From Zygnema cylindricum (lineage: Eukaryota > Streptophyta > Zygnematophyceae > Zygnematales > Zygnemataceae): a stretch of DNA of 62,000 bases. This document shows positions 35,093 to 46,247 of this stretch, one piece after another. Within the stretch, counting starts at the first letter, position 1. Each line of letters begins with the position of its first letter. Both the position numbers and the translations under genes were made by a program. The DNA is taken from assembly GCA_037447655.1 (NCBI GenBank), contig JBBHKE010001071.1:1-62000 (forward strand), read 5' to 3'. The notes under the pieces were generated by a model, which had not been told where the DNA came from, searched no databases, and saw only the letters and a list, made by a program, of their open reading frames with translations.

Positions 35093-36321
35093 GATTCTAG
35101 CGATGACATGGCCTCTCCACTGAAAGATAATTACGAGTTTTGTTTGGGATATGGGGATAAACTGACCAATGGACGACTTTATTTTTTTCTTTTCGCCATA
35201 CAGCCCCACCAAGATAGTCTGGGGTAAATGTTAGGATTACAATGTGGGATTTTGGTTCAGTTTTAGTGTGGGTCAGTTTTCTTGTCATGCGTCACGTCAC
35301 GCATTATATTTCGTTTCATTAATACTTTTGTACTTTTCAGTTTTGTTTGATTAGGCGTGAACGGTTTGGTCTTCTTCATGCGGGACTTATAGTACTTTCG
35401 GTTCGTGCGTACTTCTAGCAGTTTCGTTTCACGTAGGTTAAGTTGTACTTTAAGTATTGTACTTCTAGATATTTCGTTTCGCGAATTTTCAGTTTGCGTC
35501 ATACTCTTTTTTGCGTCTAAGTACATGTGACGCTTCTAGAATTAGATTTCTAGATGTAATCTGCGGCTAAGTTAAAATGCCAGCCAGTGAGGGAATTAAA
35601 AAAAACAACTAAGAAATCATTGTAGAATTAATGTGTGAGAATTAATGTGAATTTCCTCTTCTGAATGTCTCTATCTATGTTCATGAGGATTTAATGTATG
35701 AGAGCTGGTTGATATTTGATGTGAGTGAAATTCGCTTCCGCATTGTAATTTGTCAATTCTTTGCGCAATCCGATTGTGTTTTCGATCTTTTCACAGTGTA
35801 CGGCCAACAGAATCTGTCACGTCACAAAATACAATAAAAAACAGAACACCGTGTGTCTTGACTTACTTTGACTTCGTACAACACTCCGTACCTTGACTTG
35901 TTTTGACTTCCTAAAATATTCCGTATCTTCACTTACCTTGAGTTCGTGCTTAGTCTCCAGAGCATCGCTGATTAGTAGCCTGTCTACTGTCACGTCCTAG
36001 TTGGCCGACAGATCGTAGTCTTTAGAAATTATCTCACCTAGTTTAACTCAGTCGTAGTTCTTTAGCTATAAAGTAGTTGAGCTATAAATAGGACTTTATG
36101 CATCTATAATAATATATAATAATATATAGTAATATATAAGAATATAGTAATATATAATAATATAGAATAACATATAATAATATACAATAACATATAATAA
36201 TATAGAATAACATAAAACAATATCATATAATATATACTTATATAATATAATATAATACAATAATGTTCCATACATCCATAGAAAATACTGGTTGGAGGAT
36301 TCTAATTGGATGCAATTGGAT
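35093..36321. other. Gene-free; short tandem repeats and AT-rich tract
   Basis: Around 35865-35955, three diverged units resembling CTTGACTTACTTTGACTTCG and CTCCGTAC lie in tandem. At 36105-36260 there is an AT-rich microsatellite of AATATATAATAATAT-like units. No coding segment was recognised. Confidence 0.5.
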
Positions 36322-37560
36322 GTAAATTCCATTATAAGTTTCATCATTATAGCTAACACGATTTCCCTGAATGAAAGGATATAAAAACTAATAGAAGTTC
36401 TTAAGATGTTTTCTTTCACACTTTCTCGAATTCTTTATCTGTTGTACTATTTTCACTTCCAATCGTTAACCGTACATCATGTCTTCTATTGCTAGAGGGA
36501 GGGCAGAGAGGGAGATGGTATAGAGGGAGAGAGGGGGGAGAGAGAGAGAGAGAGAGGGAGATTTCTCACTCTTCCTCCTCCAAAGCTGACGTCTCTTGGA
36601 AGTGGAGGAATCCATGGATTCTTTGTCCCACTCTTCTATCTCTAAGGAGATTTCAGAAAGGAGGGAGAGGAGAGAGTGGCCATGGCTGTCTTCTTCGTCC
36701 TCTTGGGCCGAGGAGGAGAGAGAGTCATCGGTGGGGCGAGAGAGAGCGGAGGGGCGAGAAAGGGAGGAGGAGCGAGAGAAAGAGAGGGGGAGACTGAGGA
36801 GAAGAATCGAGAGGGTGAAGAAAATCCACGGCAAAGGAGAGAAGGTGGACGCCATGGCGGTTGTGGATCCAGAAAAAAGAAAGGGGAAAAGTAGATAGGA
36901 AAGGAGGAGAAAAAGATGGGAAGGAGAGGGACAAATAGAGGTCTGGGAAGGGAAGTAAAGGGAAGGAAAGGGAGAGGAAGTATTGTAGATAACATTGGAA
37001 TGAAAGATGTGACGGGCAAAGCAGAAAATTTAAATAATTTTTTTTATCTGTGAATGTGACAAGCGCTTTAGATAGCCGTTTGGATTTTTCGAAAAATTAA
37101 AATGTTGTGAAACAGAAAATAGGTTAAAGGATAATTTATTGTTTTCGGCGCTCGATCTCAGCCGTCAGATTGAGTTACCCACATGCATTTTGTCGTTTTA
37201 TGGTCCTAAATTTGTTTCAAATTCCAGACGTGCGTCCGGCTCGGCCGCTGGAAATTGTAAACTAGCCAAATTGTCGTTTACTAAATGCGCGAAAAGTGTA
37301 CGGCAGGTAGCGGCGGTGCAAAATCCCGTTGCGTCTTTTTTGACTCTTTTCCAATATCCGACAAAAAGGAGAAGATTTCAACTGTACGACTGGCACGTGG
37401 CTATAAGTACGAATGATCTTCCAGTAGACCCTCTTGACCGTCCGATGGGCGATCTTTGTTGTTTGGAAGCAGGAAACGACAATTTTTTGGTCTCTCCACG
37501 ATGTCGGGCTTATGTGACGTCACTATCTTATCCACAATCTATTTCCGGGTCCACCTGGGG
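36322..37560 (-). repeat. Tandemly duplicated 1.24-kb unit, intact copy
   Basis: It matches 38015-38413 joined to 53056-53919, the second copy being split by LTR element 1. Shared landmarks include GTAAATTCCATTATAAG at the start, the small secreted-protein frame, GACAAGCGCTTTAGA and GTCTCTCCACGATGTCGGGC near the end. Confidence 0.85.
36466..36855 (-). CDS. Candidate small secreted protein (unrecognised)
   Basis: A 129-codon frame begins with a strong signal-peptide-like segment (MASTFSPLPWIFFTLSILLL, then SLPLSFS). A Ser/Arg/Pro-rich stretch follows, then an acidic amphipathic segment (HSLLSLLSEISLEIEEWDKE) and a basic segment with SKRRQLWRRK, a possible dibasic processing site. I do not recognise the family. 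The duplicate copy keeps HGHSLLSLLSE.SLEIEEWDKE in frame but has many replacements. The coding strand is partly low complexity (CTCTC tract encoding SLSLSL), so this may be a chance frame. No cysteine pattern is present. Confidence 0.4.
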   Translation of the reverse strand: MASTFSPLPWIFFTLSILLLSLPLSFSRSSSLSRPSALSRPTDDSLSSSAQEDEEDSHGHSLLSLLSEISLEIEEWDKESMDSSTSKRRQLWRRKSEKSPSLSLSLPPLSLYTISLSALPLAIEDMMYG

Positions 37561-37696
37561 ACGTCATCTCTTTAGGTTTACGCTCTTTTATTTTTGGAAG
37601 CAGGGATGCGCAGCGTAGCGTCTATCTCGCGATATTTGTCGATACGCCAAAAGTCAACGTAGCGTAACGACAATATTTCAACAATGTAACGTAACT

Positions 37697-37770
37697 ACAC
37701 CGTGAATCGCTGTTAGCGTAATAAAATAGATAGCGTAATGAAACAATTAGCGTTATTTACGCTAATTGAG
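37697..37770 (+). repeat. Single terminus of a CTACACCG MITE family
   Basis: CTACACCGTGAATCGCTGTT followed by AGCG/TAGCGTAAT units matches the termini of the MITE at 31755-31983 and lone ends near 33504 and 57845. No partner end was found nearby. Confidence 0.45.
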
Positions 37771-37821
37771 AATTTCAGTTTTTTCCAAAAAAAAATTTAT
37801 TCTAATTTATCATTAACTCTA

Positions 37822-38014
37822 AGGGTGTGTCTCCATGTACTTGTAACTTAGAGGAATTACTTTGTTTTTTAGCGCAGATCCGGCGGACCCAGATTTCAAG
37901 TGTCTCTATGTGTAAAACCGAAATTGTTACTTAAGGGTGTGACGATTGTATACGCTGACAATGCCCGTGACGGCTGTCACCGTCTACAATCTGTGATGAC
38001 ACACGTTATTTTCC
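37822..38014 (-). mobile_element. Truncated end of the TTA-flanked MITE family
   Basis: Beginning TAAGGGTGTGTCTCCATGTA, this 190-bp segment is an inverted, diverged copy of the right end of the element at 30304-31058, including GCGGACCC, TTCAAGTGTC and GTGACGATTGTATACG. It stops exactly where the second copy of the 1.24-kb unit begins. Confidence 0.7.
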
Positions 38015-38213
38015 GTAAATTCCATTATAAGTTTCATCATTATAGCTAACACGATTTCCCTGAATGAAAGGATATAAAAACTAATAGAAGTTCTTAAGAT
38101 GTTTTCTTTCACACTTTCTCGAATTCTTTATCTGTTGTACTATTTTCACTTCCTATCGTTAACCGTACATCATGTCTTCTATTGCTATAGAGAGGGGGCA
38201 GAGAGGGAGATGG

Positions 38214-38251
<38 letters not shown>

Positions 38252-38413
38252 TTTCTCACTCTTCTTCCTCCAAAGCTGATGTCTCTTGGAAGTGGAGGAA
38301 TCTATGAATTCTTTGTCCCACTCTTCTATCTCTAAGGAGTTTTCGGAAAGGAGGGAGAGGAGAGAGTGGCCATGGCTGTCTTCTTTGTCCTTTTGGGTCG
38401 AGGAGGAGAGAGA

Positions 38414-39068
38414 TGTTGATTTTTAGGCGATCTCGGACAATATTATTTACGGATATCGTAGCGCCGATATTGTGTACAGAAATCGGATCGCCAATATTGT
38501 ACGGACGGCAAGATCGAATCATACGGAATCGAGTGACGATTCCACGTCAAACACTTTTCGGCCGAAATTATGACGTATATTTGGGAGCAGCCACGGACGG
38601 CTGACATTGTCTATTTTGGCGTGTAGTCATTGGACCACATAGTGCACACATTCAGCAACACCATTAGAGTGCACATGTACAAATAGAGATTAGTGCATAG
38701 GAAGAGATCTATCTCTCACACACATCATATCACAGGATAGCAATTCTTTCAAGCAATGTTGTTTAGCATTTTATTCATAGAAGCACATTGTACACACAAA
38801 GAGATCACAGATTAGACCTTAGTCATAGGAGGAGAAATCAAGCTTTATTAGATAGAGAAATGTCCAGAATGACAATTGTAATCGATACTTTTATAATCTT
38901 ATTCAAAACTGATTAAACGTGCCTCATCTATTGTCATAATCTATTTCTACTCCCTTCTCTAACCCTTTGTGAGTCACATACCGGCACCCTTTCTAGTGTA
39001 TGTTCTAGGCTTATCTACTCTAGTCCTCGGCCAGGGGCTAAAGTGAGCACCTAAAACTAAGAGGTTAT
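38414..39068 (+). repeat. Left LTR of element 1
   Basis: This 655-bp LTR is near-identical to 52404-53055. It contains GTGTAGTCATTGGACCACA, ATTAGTGCATAGGAAGAGAT and TAGTGTATGTTCTAGGC blocks common to both. Confidence 0.9.
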
Positions 39069-39159
39069 GGGCCCACTCTAAGTGGTGCCCCGTGTGTCTT
39101 CAAGGTCCCAAGAGTAGAGGAGTCGAGGGCATGCAATCCGAGCAGTGAGTCCACAACAA

Positions 39160-40434
39160 CGTCAATTCCGATTCCTGCAAAGGCGGCTGCAGAGGCAGCA
39201 AACATAACACTTGATCAGCCATTTCGTTGGAAACTAAATCCTAAGCAGAAGACCAAACATTCTACCAGGCAACAGATCATGAGAGACCGTGTCAAACATG
39301 GGACAAGGTCAAAGGGGATGCAGGAGAGATCAAGGAAAGCAACGGGTTCTCCAAGTGCGAAAGACGATCACAACTCAGTCGCATGCACAGAGGAGCAGAT
39401 CACACACACATGGTCTAAGAAGAGCGAGCTAACCAAGAATATCCTTAAGACATCCCACAAAGATGGAACACCCATCGAATCATACATCACTCACTATTCT
39501 TACCTACTACACCAAGCAAAGTCAGCAAGTATAGTCTTTTCAATGGCCACGCAGATTTTGTTGGTTGATTCTCTCACTACCATAGCATTTCGCAGATGTC
39601 CTCACCTAGTTGGAGGAGCAGAACGTAGAACAGTGGGAGTGGAACGAAGTGGTGGAGTTGCTGCTAGATATCGAATCCAGCACAGTAAACGTGTCCAAAG
39701 TTGACACACACTCTGAGGGCTCCAACAGTTCACCTGCAAGTTAGAGAAAAGGAGAAAACAAGGTCAATCAGTCATATTCAGGTGACAATGACAAGAAGGA
39801 GGAGACTCGCACCAAATACAAGGAGGAGTCTAACTTCATGCAGGTACAAAGCAGCGTGCACAAAGGGAGTGGAGACAGCCAAGGCGACAAGGAAGGCAAA
39901 TCTAAACCTCAGCAAGAAAATGCAACAATCAAAGGCAACTGCGACACAAACTCCTCAAAACAGATCACGATAGATCCGAGAGGAATTGCTTACCAAGCAA
40001 GGGGTGCAGAGAATTGCCAGCAAATTGCTAAGGGAAAGGTGAACACTTGTGGGAGCAAAGACACAATGACGGAAGGCTCCAAGCGAGCCAAATGGGTGCA
40101 GCCGACAGATATGCAAGAAAGTGGAAGAAAAGTCAAGACCAAACAGGAAATGATGGACAAGGATGCAAGGCATTTCAAAGAAAAATTGAAACGGCAAGCA
40201 GTCAACTATCAAACATGGAGCAAGAAAACAGATTTCATGCTCAGATCTAAAAAACTGCAGGTATTTCAAAACAATGCAGGATATCGGAAAAGTGAGAGGG
40301 ACAAGGAAAGAGGAGAGAGTGGGAGACACTCACATGGGGTAGGCCGAGCGATCAACAACGTGCAGATCCACCCATTCCTCGTGTCACAAACTGATCCGAC
40401 CTCTCAGATTTCACCTCCACATTCAGATTCTTGA
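39160..40434 (+). pseudogene. Copia-type gag remnant of element 1
   Basis: Readable segments include KKSELTKNILKTSHKDGTPI and ESYITHYSYLLHQAKSA (39400-39540), which resemble the gag (UBN2-like) region of Ty1/Copia. A Lys/Gln/Ser-rich part in another frame runs to 40434. A frameshift near 39600-39720 separates the parts and no zinc knuckle is seen. Confidence 0.6.
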
Positions 40435-42018
40435 AAGAATCAAGTCTCACGAGCCGATCTGAACTTAACAACATGTCACAAGGAAAGTCAACCCTAAGTA
40501 AAAAAAAGTCCTATAAAGGAACAGAAAAATCCAGAACATAGATTGAACAAATTGACACAAGAGGTTAAAATGGAACTCACAGGTATAAAGTTAGATTCCA
40601 AAAGGAGAGCACAGTAGTGATCCCCAAAGGAATTAGCCTGAATATTCACCAATCACTAAGCACAGAAATCCGCGAAAGGGTGGGAAGCATATGGAAGCAT
40701 GGGAAAAGTTGTAGCTATGGGGTTACCAAAACCGGTCATGCGACTACGAAGGGTACCATTGCCCACAACAGAAACGTTAATCTGAAAAACGAGAACCGAC
40801 AAGGAGGTAAGAAGCGAAATCCAGGAAGAAATGTAAAACATGGGGGCACATGGATGGGTAAAGAGGGAATATAGGGAATCATGGTGCAACCGTCAACAAG
40901 CATGACAGATGATTCATATGCTAACAAGCTCAAGCTCATCATCAAAGACAACAAGGACAGCAAAAAGAGGAGCAGCATGAGCAAGGAAGTCGATCCTCAC
41001 CAAAGTGGTAAATGACGACAAAACGCTCCACAGGTCAAGCACCACCCTCAACAACCGAGAGTTTGGAGTCCACCTCATCACTGGCCATCACAAACCTTAT
41101 AGTTGGACAAAACCTAAGTGTCGAAGAGGACGAAGATCTTGCAAAACCATGGAAAGAAGTGTTAGAATTTCCAAACATAGAAACTAACATTCCATGGAAA
41201 TAAGTGTTAGAGTTGACAAAAATGTAACCTAACACATGTTGTCCATAGCCTATTTTAGCCATGGATTACTCACGGAAACACCCACAGACTACCTCAAAAA
41301 CAGTTGTGTTTCAGACAGCAAAGCTAACTCTAAAGTTAACAGAATCAACTAAAACTGTAGCAATATGCATTATACCATAAACATTGTAATCTCCCAAAGT
41401 TACAGCCAAATCCACCAAGGCATCGAGAAGATATAAGCTCTAGAGTTTCACAAAAGCAGTTGACAATTTCACAAACTAACCACTTAGACTGCTCACTGAA
41501 TCTTACAGTGATACTTTAATGCAATGAAACTTCACAAACATATATATTATATATCTTAGAATAACTCCATAAAGTTTCACATGAAAGCACCAAACAGAGT
41601 GATCACACCAACAGGTCAAAGATGTAGAAAACAGTCTCCCATTGCTTTGAGAAACTTGACTGCGATATCACAATAATCTAAGTCCTACAAGTTATACTCA
41701 GAGATTTCACTACTGTATGTACGGAGGCATACCAGCCGTACATTATCTACCACCTACCTAAATTACTACGAGTATAGCCGAAAAATTCGATGTATATCAG
41801 AATGAATTAATCTATACTAATAAACTAATTAATAAAAGGACAAACCACTGTTTAACCAAATATTTACACCGACATCTCCGAAACGTCAACTTGCTTAGTC
41901 ACTTGTGATATTCGTATGAATCTCGTCCACCGACTTGATTCATATCAACAGCAGCTGCGTTTTCAGCTTCGTCGAAGCTGCGTTGTCACATACCTGGACA
42001 TATCCAAAAATAATCACA

Positions 42019-42193
42019 CACGCCATTTCCTACTTCCCGCTACTATGTACCTCCGGATCTAAAACTTTCGTCTTCTTCCCCACTACACGCCATTTCCTAC
42101 TTCCCGCTACTATGTACCTCCGGATCTAAAACTTTCGTCTTCTTCCCCACTACACGCCATTTCCTACTTCCCGCTACTATGTACCTCCGGATC
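42019..42193 (+). repeat. 67-bp tandem repeat, 2.6 copies, at the LINE 5' end
   Basis: Units start at 42019, 42086 and 42153 with CACGCCATTTCCTACTTCCC and contain CTACTATGTACCTCCGGATC. The copies are practically identical. Their place at the 5' end suggests promoter monomers, although host sequence is not excluded. Confidence 0.85.
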
Positions 42194-42334
42194 CGGCCTG
42201 CGGCCGCTTCCAACCGCACGAACACCGGCAAAACCATAGGTGCGACCCCCCTATGGCATTACCGGCCACTCCCCCCCCTCCCATGAATCGCTAGACTCCC
42301 CGTCCCCCCATATAGCGAGTTTATCATACACGGG

Positions 42335-42350
42335 CGCGCGCGCGCACACA

Positions 42351-42408
<58 letters not shown>

Positions 42409-42555
42409 AAACAAACAAACAATTATTCCAACCCCCCCCCCCCCCCCCCCCCCCCCTCCTCCCCCCCTTATACCCCTTACACACCAGACAACCGATACTT
42501 AAACCCTCTTCCTCCTTCCTTTACCCCCTCCCCCCCCCTCTCTCTCCCCCCCCCC

Positions 42556-42602
<47 letters not shown>

Positions 42603-42796
42603 ATCTGTTTTGACATTTCCCTCTCCCCCCCCTCCATACCCCCCCCACACCCAAAAACCGATACTCGAATTCCCCTTCCCCCCCCCCCCCCCTCCCCCCC
42701 TTCCCCTCTCTCAACCTGCCCTTTCCCTTTCAAACAAAAAAAAAAAAAAAAAAAATAAATAAAATAAAAAAATAATAATAATAATATTAATTAATA

Positions 42797-42839
<43 letters not shown>

Positions 42840-42970
42840 CATAATCATAATCATAAATAAGTAAATAAATCTCCCCCCCTCCCCCCTCTTATACCCTTTA
42901 CACACCCAAAAACCGATACTTAAACACACACACACCCACTCACTCAACCAAAAAAAAAAAAAAAAAAAAA
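42335..42970 (+). repeat. Homopolymer and dinucleotide tracts with three AACCGATACT units
   Basis: Runs of A (about 44 at 42363), C (about 27), A (about 44 at 42557), (AT)n and A again. A short unit of the form ACACCCAAAAACCGATACTT recurs at about 42480, 42645 and 42897. Frames encoding poly-Lys or poly-Phe here are meaningless. Such tracts are prone to length errors in assemblies. Confidence 0.85.
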
Positions 42971-43091
42971 TTAAACATCAATTCTTTCCTCCTCACCTCC
43001 TGGTTCCTTCCCACTACCATTTTCAACATCTATTTCCCGTGGTTACTTTCCCCCTTCCCACTTTCCCTTTCCTCTCCCTCTCACAATTCTC

Positions 43092-46000
43092 ATGCATCAC
43101 CCTCATTCAATAACTATGGCCGGCCAAGCATCCTCGCCCCCTCTCTCTCTCTCTCTCTCATCTCCTCCACCTAAACCTCGCCATCAAGCCTCAAAACGGA
43201 TAGCCTCAAAACGGATAGAATGTACTGGGTGCCATAACCATTTCGCGACGGGTGCCGGTATTTCCCGGCATACAAAGAGTTGTCAACGATTTTTGGCCCA
43301 GGGAGGCCTGTCCTCTAGTACCCTTCCTTCCACCGCACTCCCATCCGGACCTACAAGCGAAGATTGGGCATTTGTACGCGAATTAGACGTGCTTGGAGCG
43401 TATGATTTGGGATCACCCCGTCCACGATTATACACGCGGATCCCCATGGCTGTGCGGATTATAGTACAGGACGCCCTCCACCTCCCTTTGACCTTTATTT
43501 GTTCCGATCCCACGGATGTTGGACCTTGGAACCTCCTTTTCATGTTTTCTCTTTGGGTTCTAGTTTTACCCCGCCGTGGAGGTGGTAGCGGGGCCCGAGA
43601 AACTATGGCTCGTTGCCGACGATTCCTTCGAGGTGATTGGAAGGCCCTTCACGCCGAGCACGAGGATCGAGTTGCAAGTGCTTCCTTCACACCACGTGGT
43701 AGATCTACGACTTCAGATGTACCATCCTCTTATCGTCGTGCGGTTCATTTGGGCCGAGTTGGTGAGCTCTCTCGAGCAGTTCGCGCCCTCCAACCGTTTA
43801 ATCCTGCTCCTCGGTCTCCCAAGACTATCGAGATTCTTCGAGCTCTCCATCCACCAGCTCCCACCCCTCAATCCCCCTCTATTCACACCTTTGAGCCATC
43901 AGAGTGTTTTATCCTAGATCGGGACGCTTTCATTAAAGCCCTTACGACTTCTCCACACCTTTCAGCAGGGGGTCCATCGGGCACAGTTTATGAGTTATTT
44001 CGCGACGTTTTGCCTCCGGAATCAGGTGCCCGAGGTTTTGATGTGTTTTTTCGAGTTTGTTCTCTTATCGCCGGTGGTACTATTCCCTCTCGTATATGTG
44101 ATCTCCTCACGGCCTCCCGCCTTGTAGCTGTAACCAAACCCAATGGGGGAATCCGTCCTATTGCCGTGGGCGAGGTGTTGTACCGCTTGGTGGCCCGTGC
44201 CATTTGCATCCAACTCCAGCCCGCTTTCCATGATTATTTCTCTCCTCATCAGTTTGGAGTGGCAACCCGGGGAGGTTGTGAAGCTGTGATCCACGAGATT
44301 CGAGCGTTGTTAGATGCCCATCCGGATTATTTAGTCCTTCAAGTTGATGTTTCTAATGCTTTCAATACAGTGGATCGTAACGCCATATTTTCCGAGCTTA
44401 TGGCTGCACCTTCTCCAATTGTCCAGATATTTCCTTTTGTGAGGGCCTTTTATTCTTTGAGCAGCAGCCTCTCCTTTTCCATTGATGGTGATTTGGTCCC
44501 ACTTTCTTCCACGACCGGCACTCGTCAGGGCGATCCTCTTGGAGGCCCTTTGTTTGCCCTTGCTCATTACCGGGCCCTTCGAGCTTCCGCGGCTGCTTTT
44601 CCATCTTGCCTCTTCCCTTCAGTTGCGGACGACACACACATTATCGGTCCTTAGGACCAAGTTATACCGGCCTATACTTTTTTCAAGAATCGTTTGGCCG
44701 AACTCAATCTTTCTGTCCAACCCACTAAGTGTGTTGTGTGGTCCCCCAGTGCTTTTCCTCCTTCTTTCATTCCACCTCCTGGTTTTCAGACTCCTCCTCC
44801 ATCCGAAGGCATTCGCGTGCTAGGTTGCCCTCTCGGTTCTGATCTATACATCAAGCAATTTCTTGATTCTGCTCTTCAGACAGATTTGTCCCATGTGGAT
44901 GACCTTCCTAACCTTTCCGATCCCCAAGTCGCTTTTGCACTTTTAACCAGGTGTTTCCCCCATCGCCCCTCCTACCTTACTCGTACTTCCCCTCCCACTC
45001 CTACTTTTGTGTCGTCCCTTTCTGCATTTGACGATCGGCTCATGGACGTGCTTCATTCTTTGTTAGGTCGTGGGGCTTTTGATCGTGAGTCTGGGCCTGC
45101 AGCCCGTATCCAGGCCAGTCTTCCAGTCTCTGCAGGTGGTTTGGGTTTACTGTCGACGGCCCGTGTTGCCCCCGCTGCCTATTTGGGAAGTTGGTGCCTT
45201 GTTGCCTCCACTATTGTCTCTCGTTTTTTCGCTGGGGACACTCCTATTCTTGCTACTGTGGTACCCCGAGTTTCGGACGGTGTGCTCGCCTTCCAGCGGT
45301 CCCTTCTCGATGCATCTCGTTCTCTTCCTCCTGCTGCTATCGCGGATATGCCAGTTCTCTCCACTCTTGTTTCAACATTAGTTGCACGTGTTCAGGAATC
45401 CATTTCTGATAAGGTTGTCACCACTATTAAGTCTGAGTTTCTCGAGGCGCTTCCTTCTGATACTTCGCGTGCACGCTTTCTTTCCTGTGGCGGACCGGGT
45501 TCCGGAGCTTGGCTATTGGCTATCCCTATCTTATCTACTCTCCGATTCACCCCGGCTCAATTCACCACGGCCCTTAGGTTTCGGCTTGGCCTCCCTCACC
45601 CACCTTTGCTTGGCTCGCTTGTTTGCTCTTGTGACCACGTTCTTGATCGCGACGGCATTCATTTGCTTCGTTGCTCCCACGGAGGCGAGTTGATTCAGGC
45701 GCACGACACGATTCGAGACACCATTGCTACTATCGCTTCCGAGGGAGGATATTCTGTCCGTCGAGAAGTTTCCCACATTTTTCCTTCCCGTCGGATTGAC
45801 ATTGTATTACTTGATGGTGCGCGTCGTACATTCGGTGACGTTGTTTTGGCAAACCCTACTTCTGATACTGTTGTTAGTCGGGCAGCTCGACATGTGGGCG
45901 TGGCCGCACGCGACGCGGCTAGGAGGAAGGAGCGTGATTATGCCCATCGCGATGCTATGGATGGTTTCATTCCGATGGCGGTGGAGATATTTGGTTGTTT

Positions 46001-46247
46001 GGGTGTGGCTTTGGACGAGTTTCTCCGTGCTTGTGGTCGGCGTTCGTTTGAGCGGCGGGGACCTGGGAGCCCTTCAGTTTCAGTACTTACTTCTTTTTAT
46101 CGTCAACGTTTATCAGTGGCCCTTCAGCGAGTGCAGGCTTCTATCCTCCTTGGATCGTCTATTGCGGCTATGGATCGTCGACGTGTCCCGGAACTCCCGC
46201 CTCGTGCTCCTCCGGGGTTCGGGGACTTACGTGGTTGCTTTGCATAG
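43092..46247 (+). CDS. LINE polyprotein: zinc finger, reverse transcriptase, restriction-like endonuclease (one in-frame TAG)
   Basis: One frame of 1052 codons is interrupted only by TAG at 44652-44654 (codon 521). In order: a basic N-terminus; a zinc finger (CTGCHNHFATGAGISRHTKSC, residues about 38-58 with C-x2-C-x12-H-x3-C spacing); reverse transcriptase motifs VAVTKPNGGIRPIAVGEVLY, QVDVSNAFNTVDR, TGTRQGDPLGGPLF and SVADDTHIIG; then, after the TAG, thumb and linker. The C-terminal CCHC cluster is CSCDHVLDRDGIHLLRC, and a nuclease core RIDIVLLDGARRTFGDVV has D-x12-D spacing. This plan (finger, RT, CCHC, PD-(D/E)XK nuclease) is that of R2/NeSL/Utopia-like LINEs, not of the APE-type L1 and RTE LINEs best known in plants. 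The TAG lies six codons after the ADD active site. Confidence 0.85.

Noticed and set aside
42251-42947. Lys-, Phe- or Gly-rich frames
   Set aside because: Created by A, C and AT homopolymer tracts.
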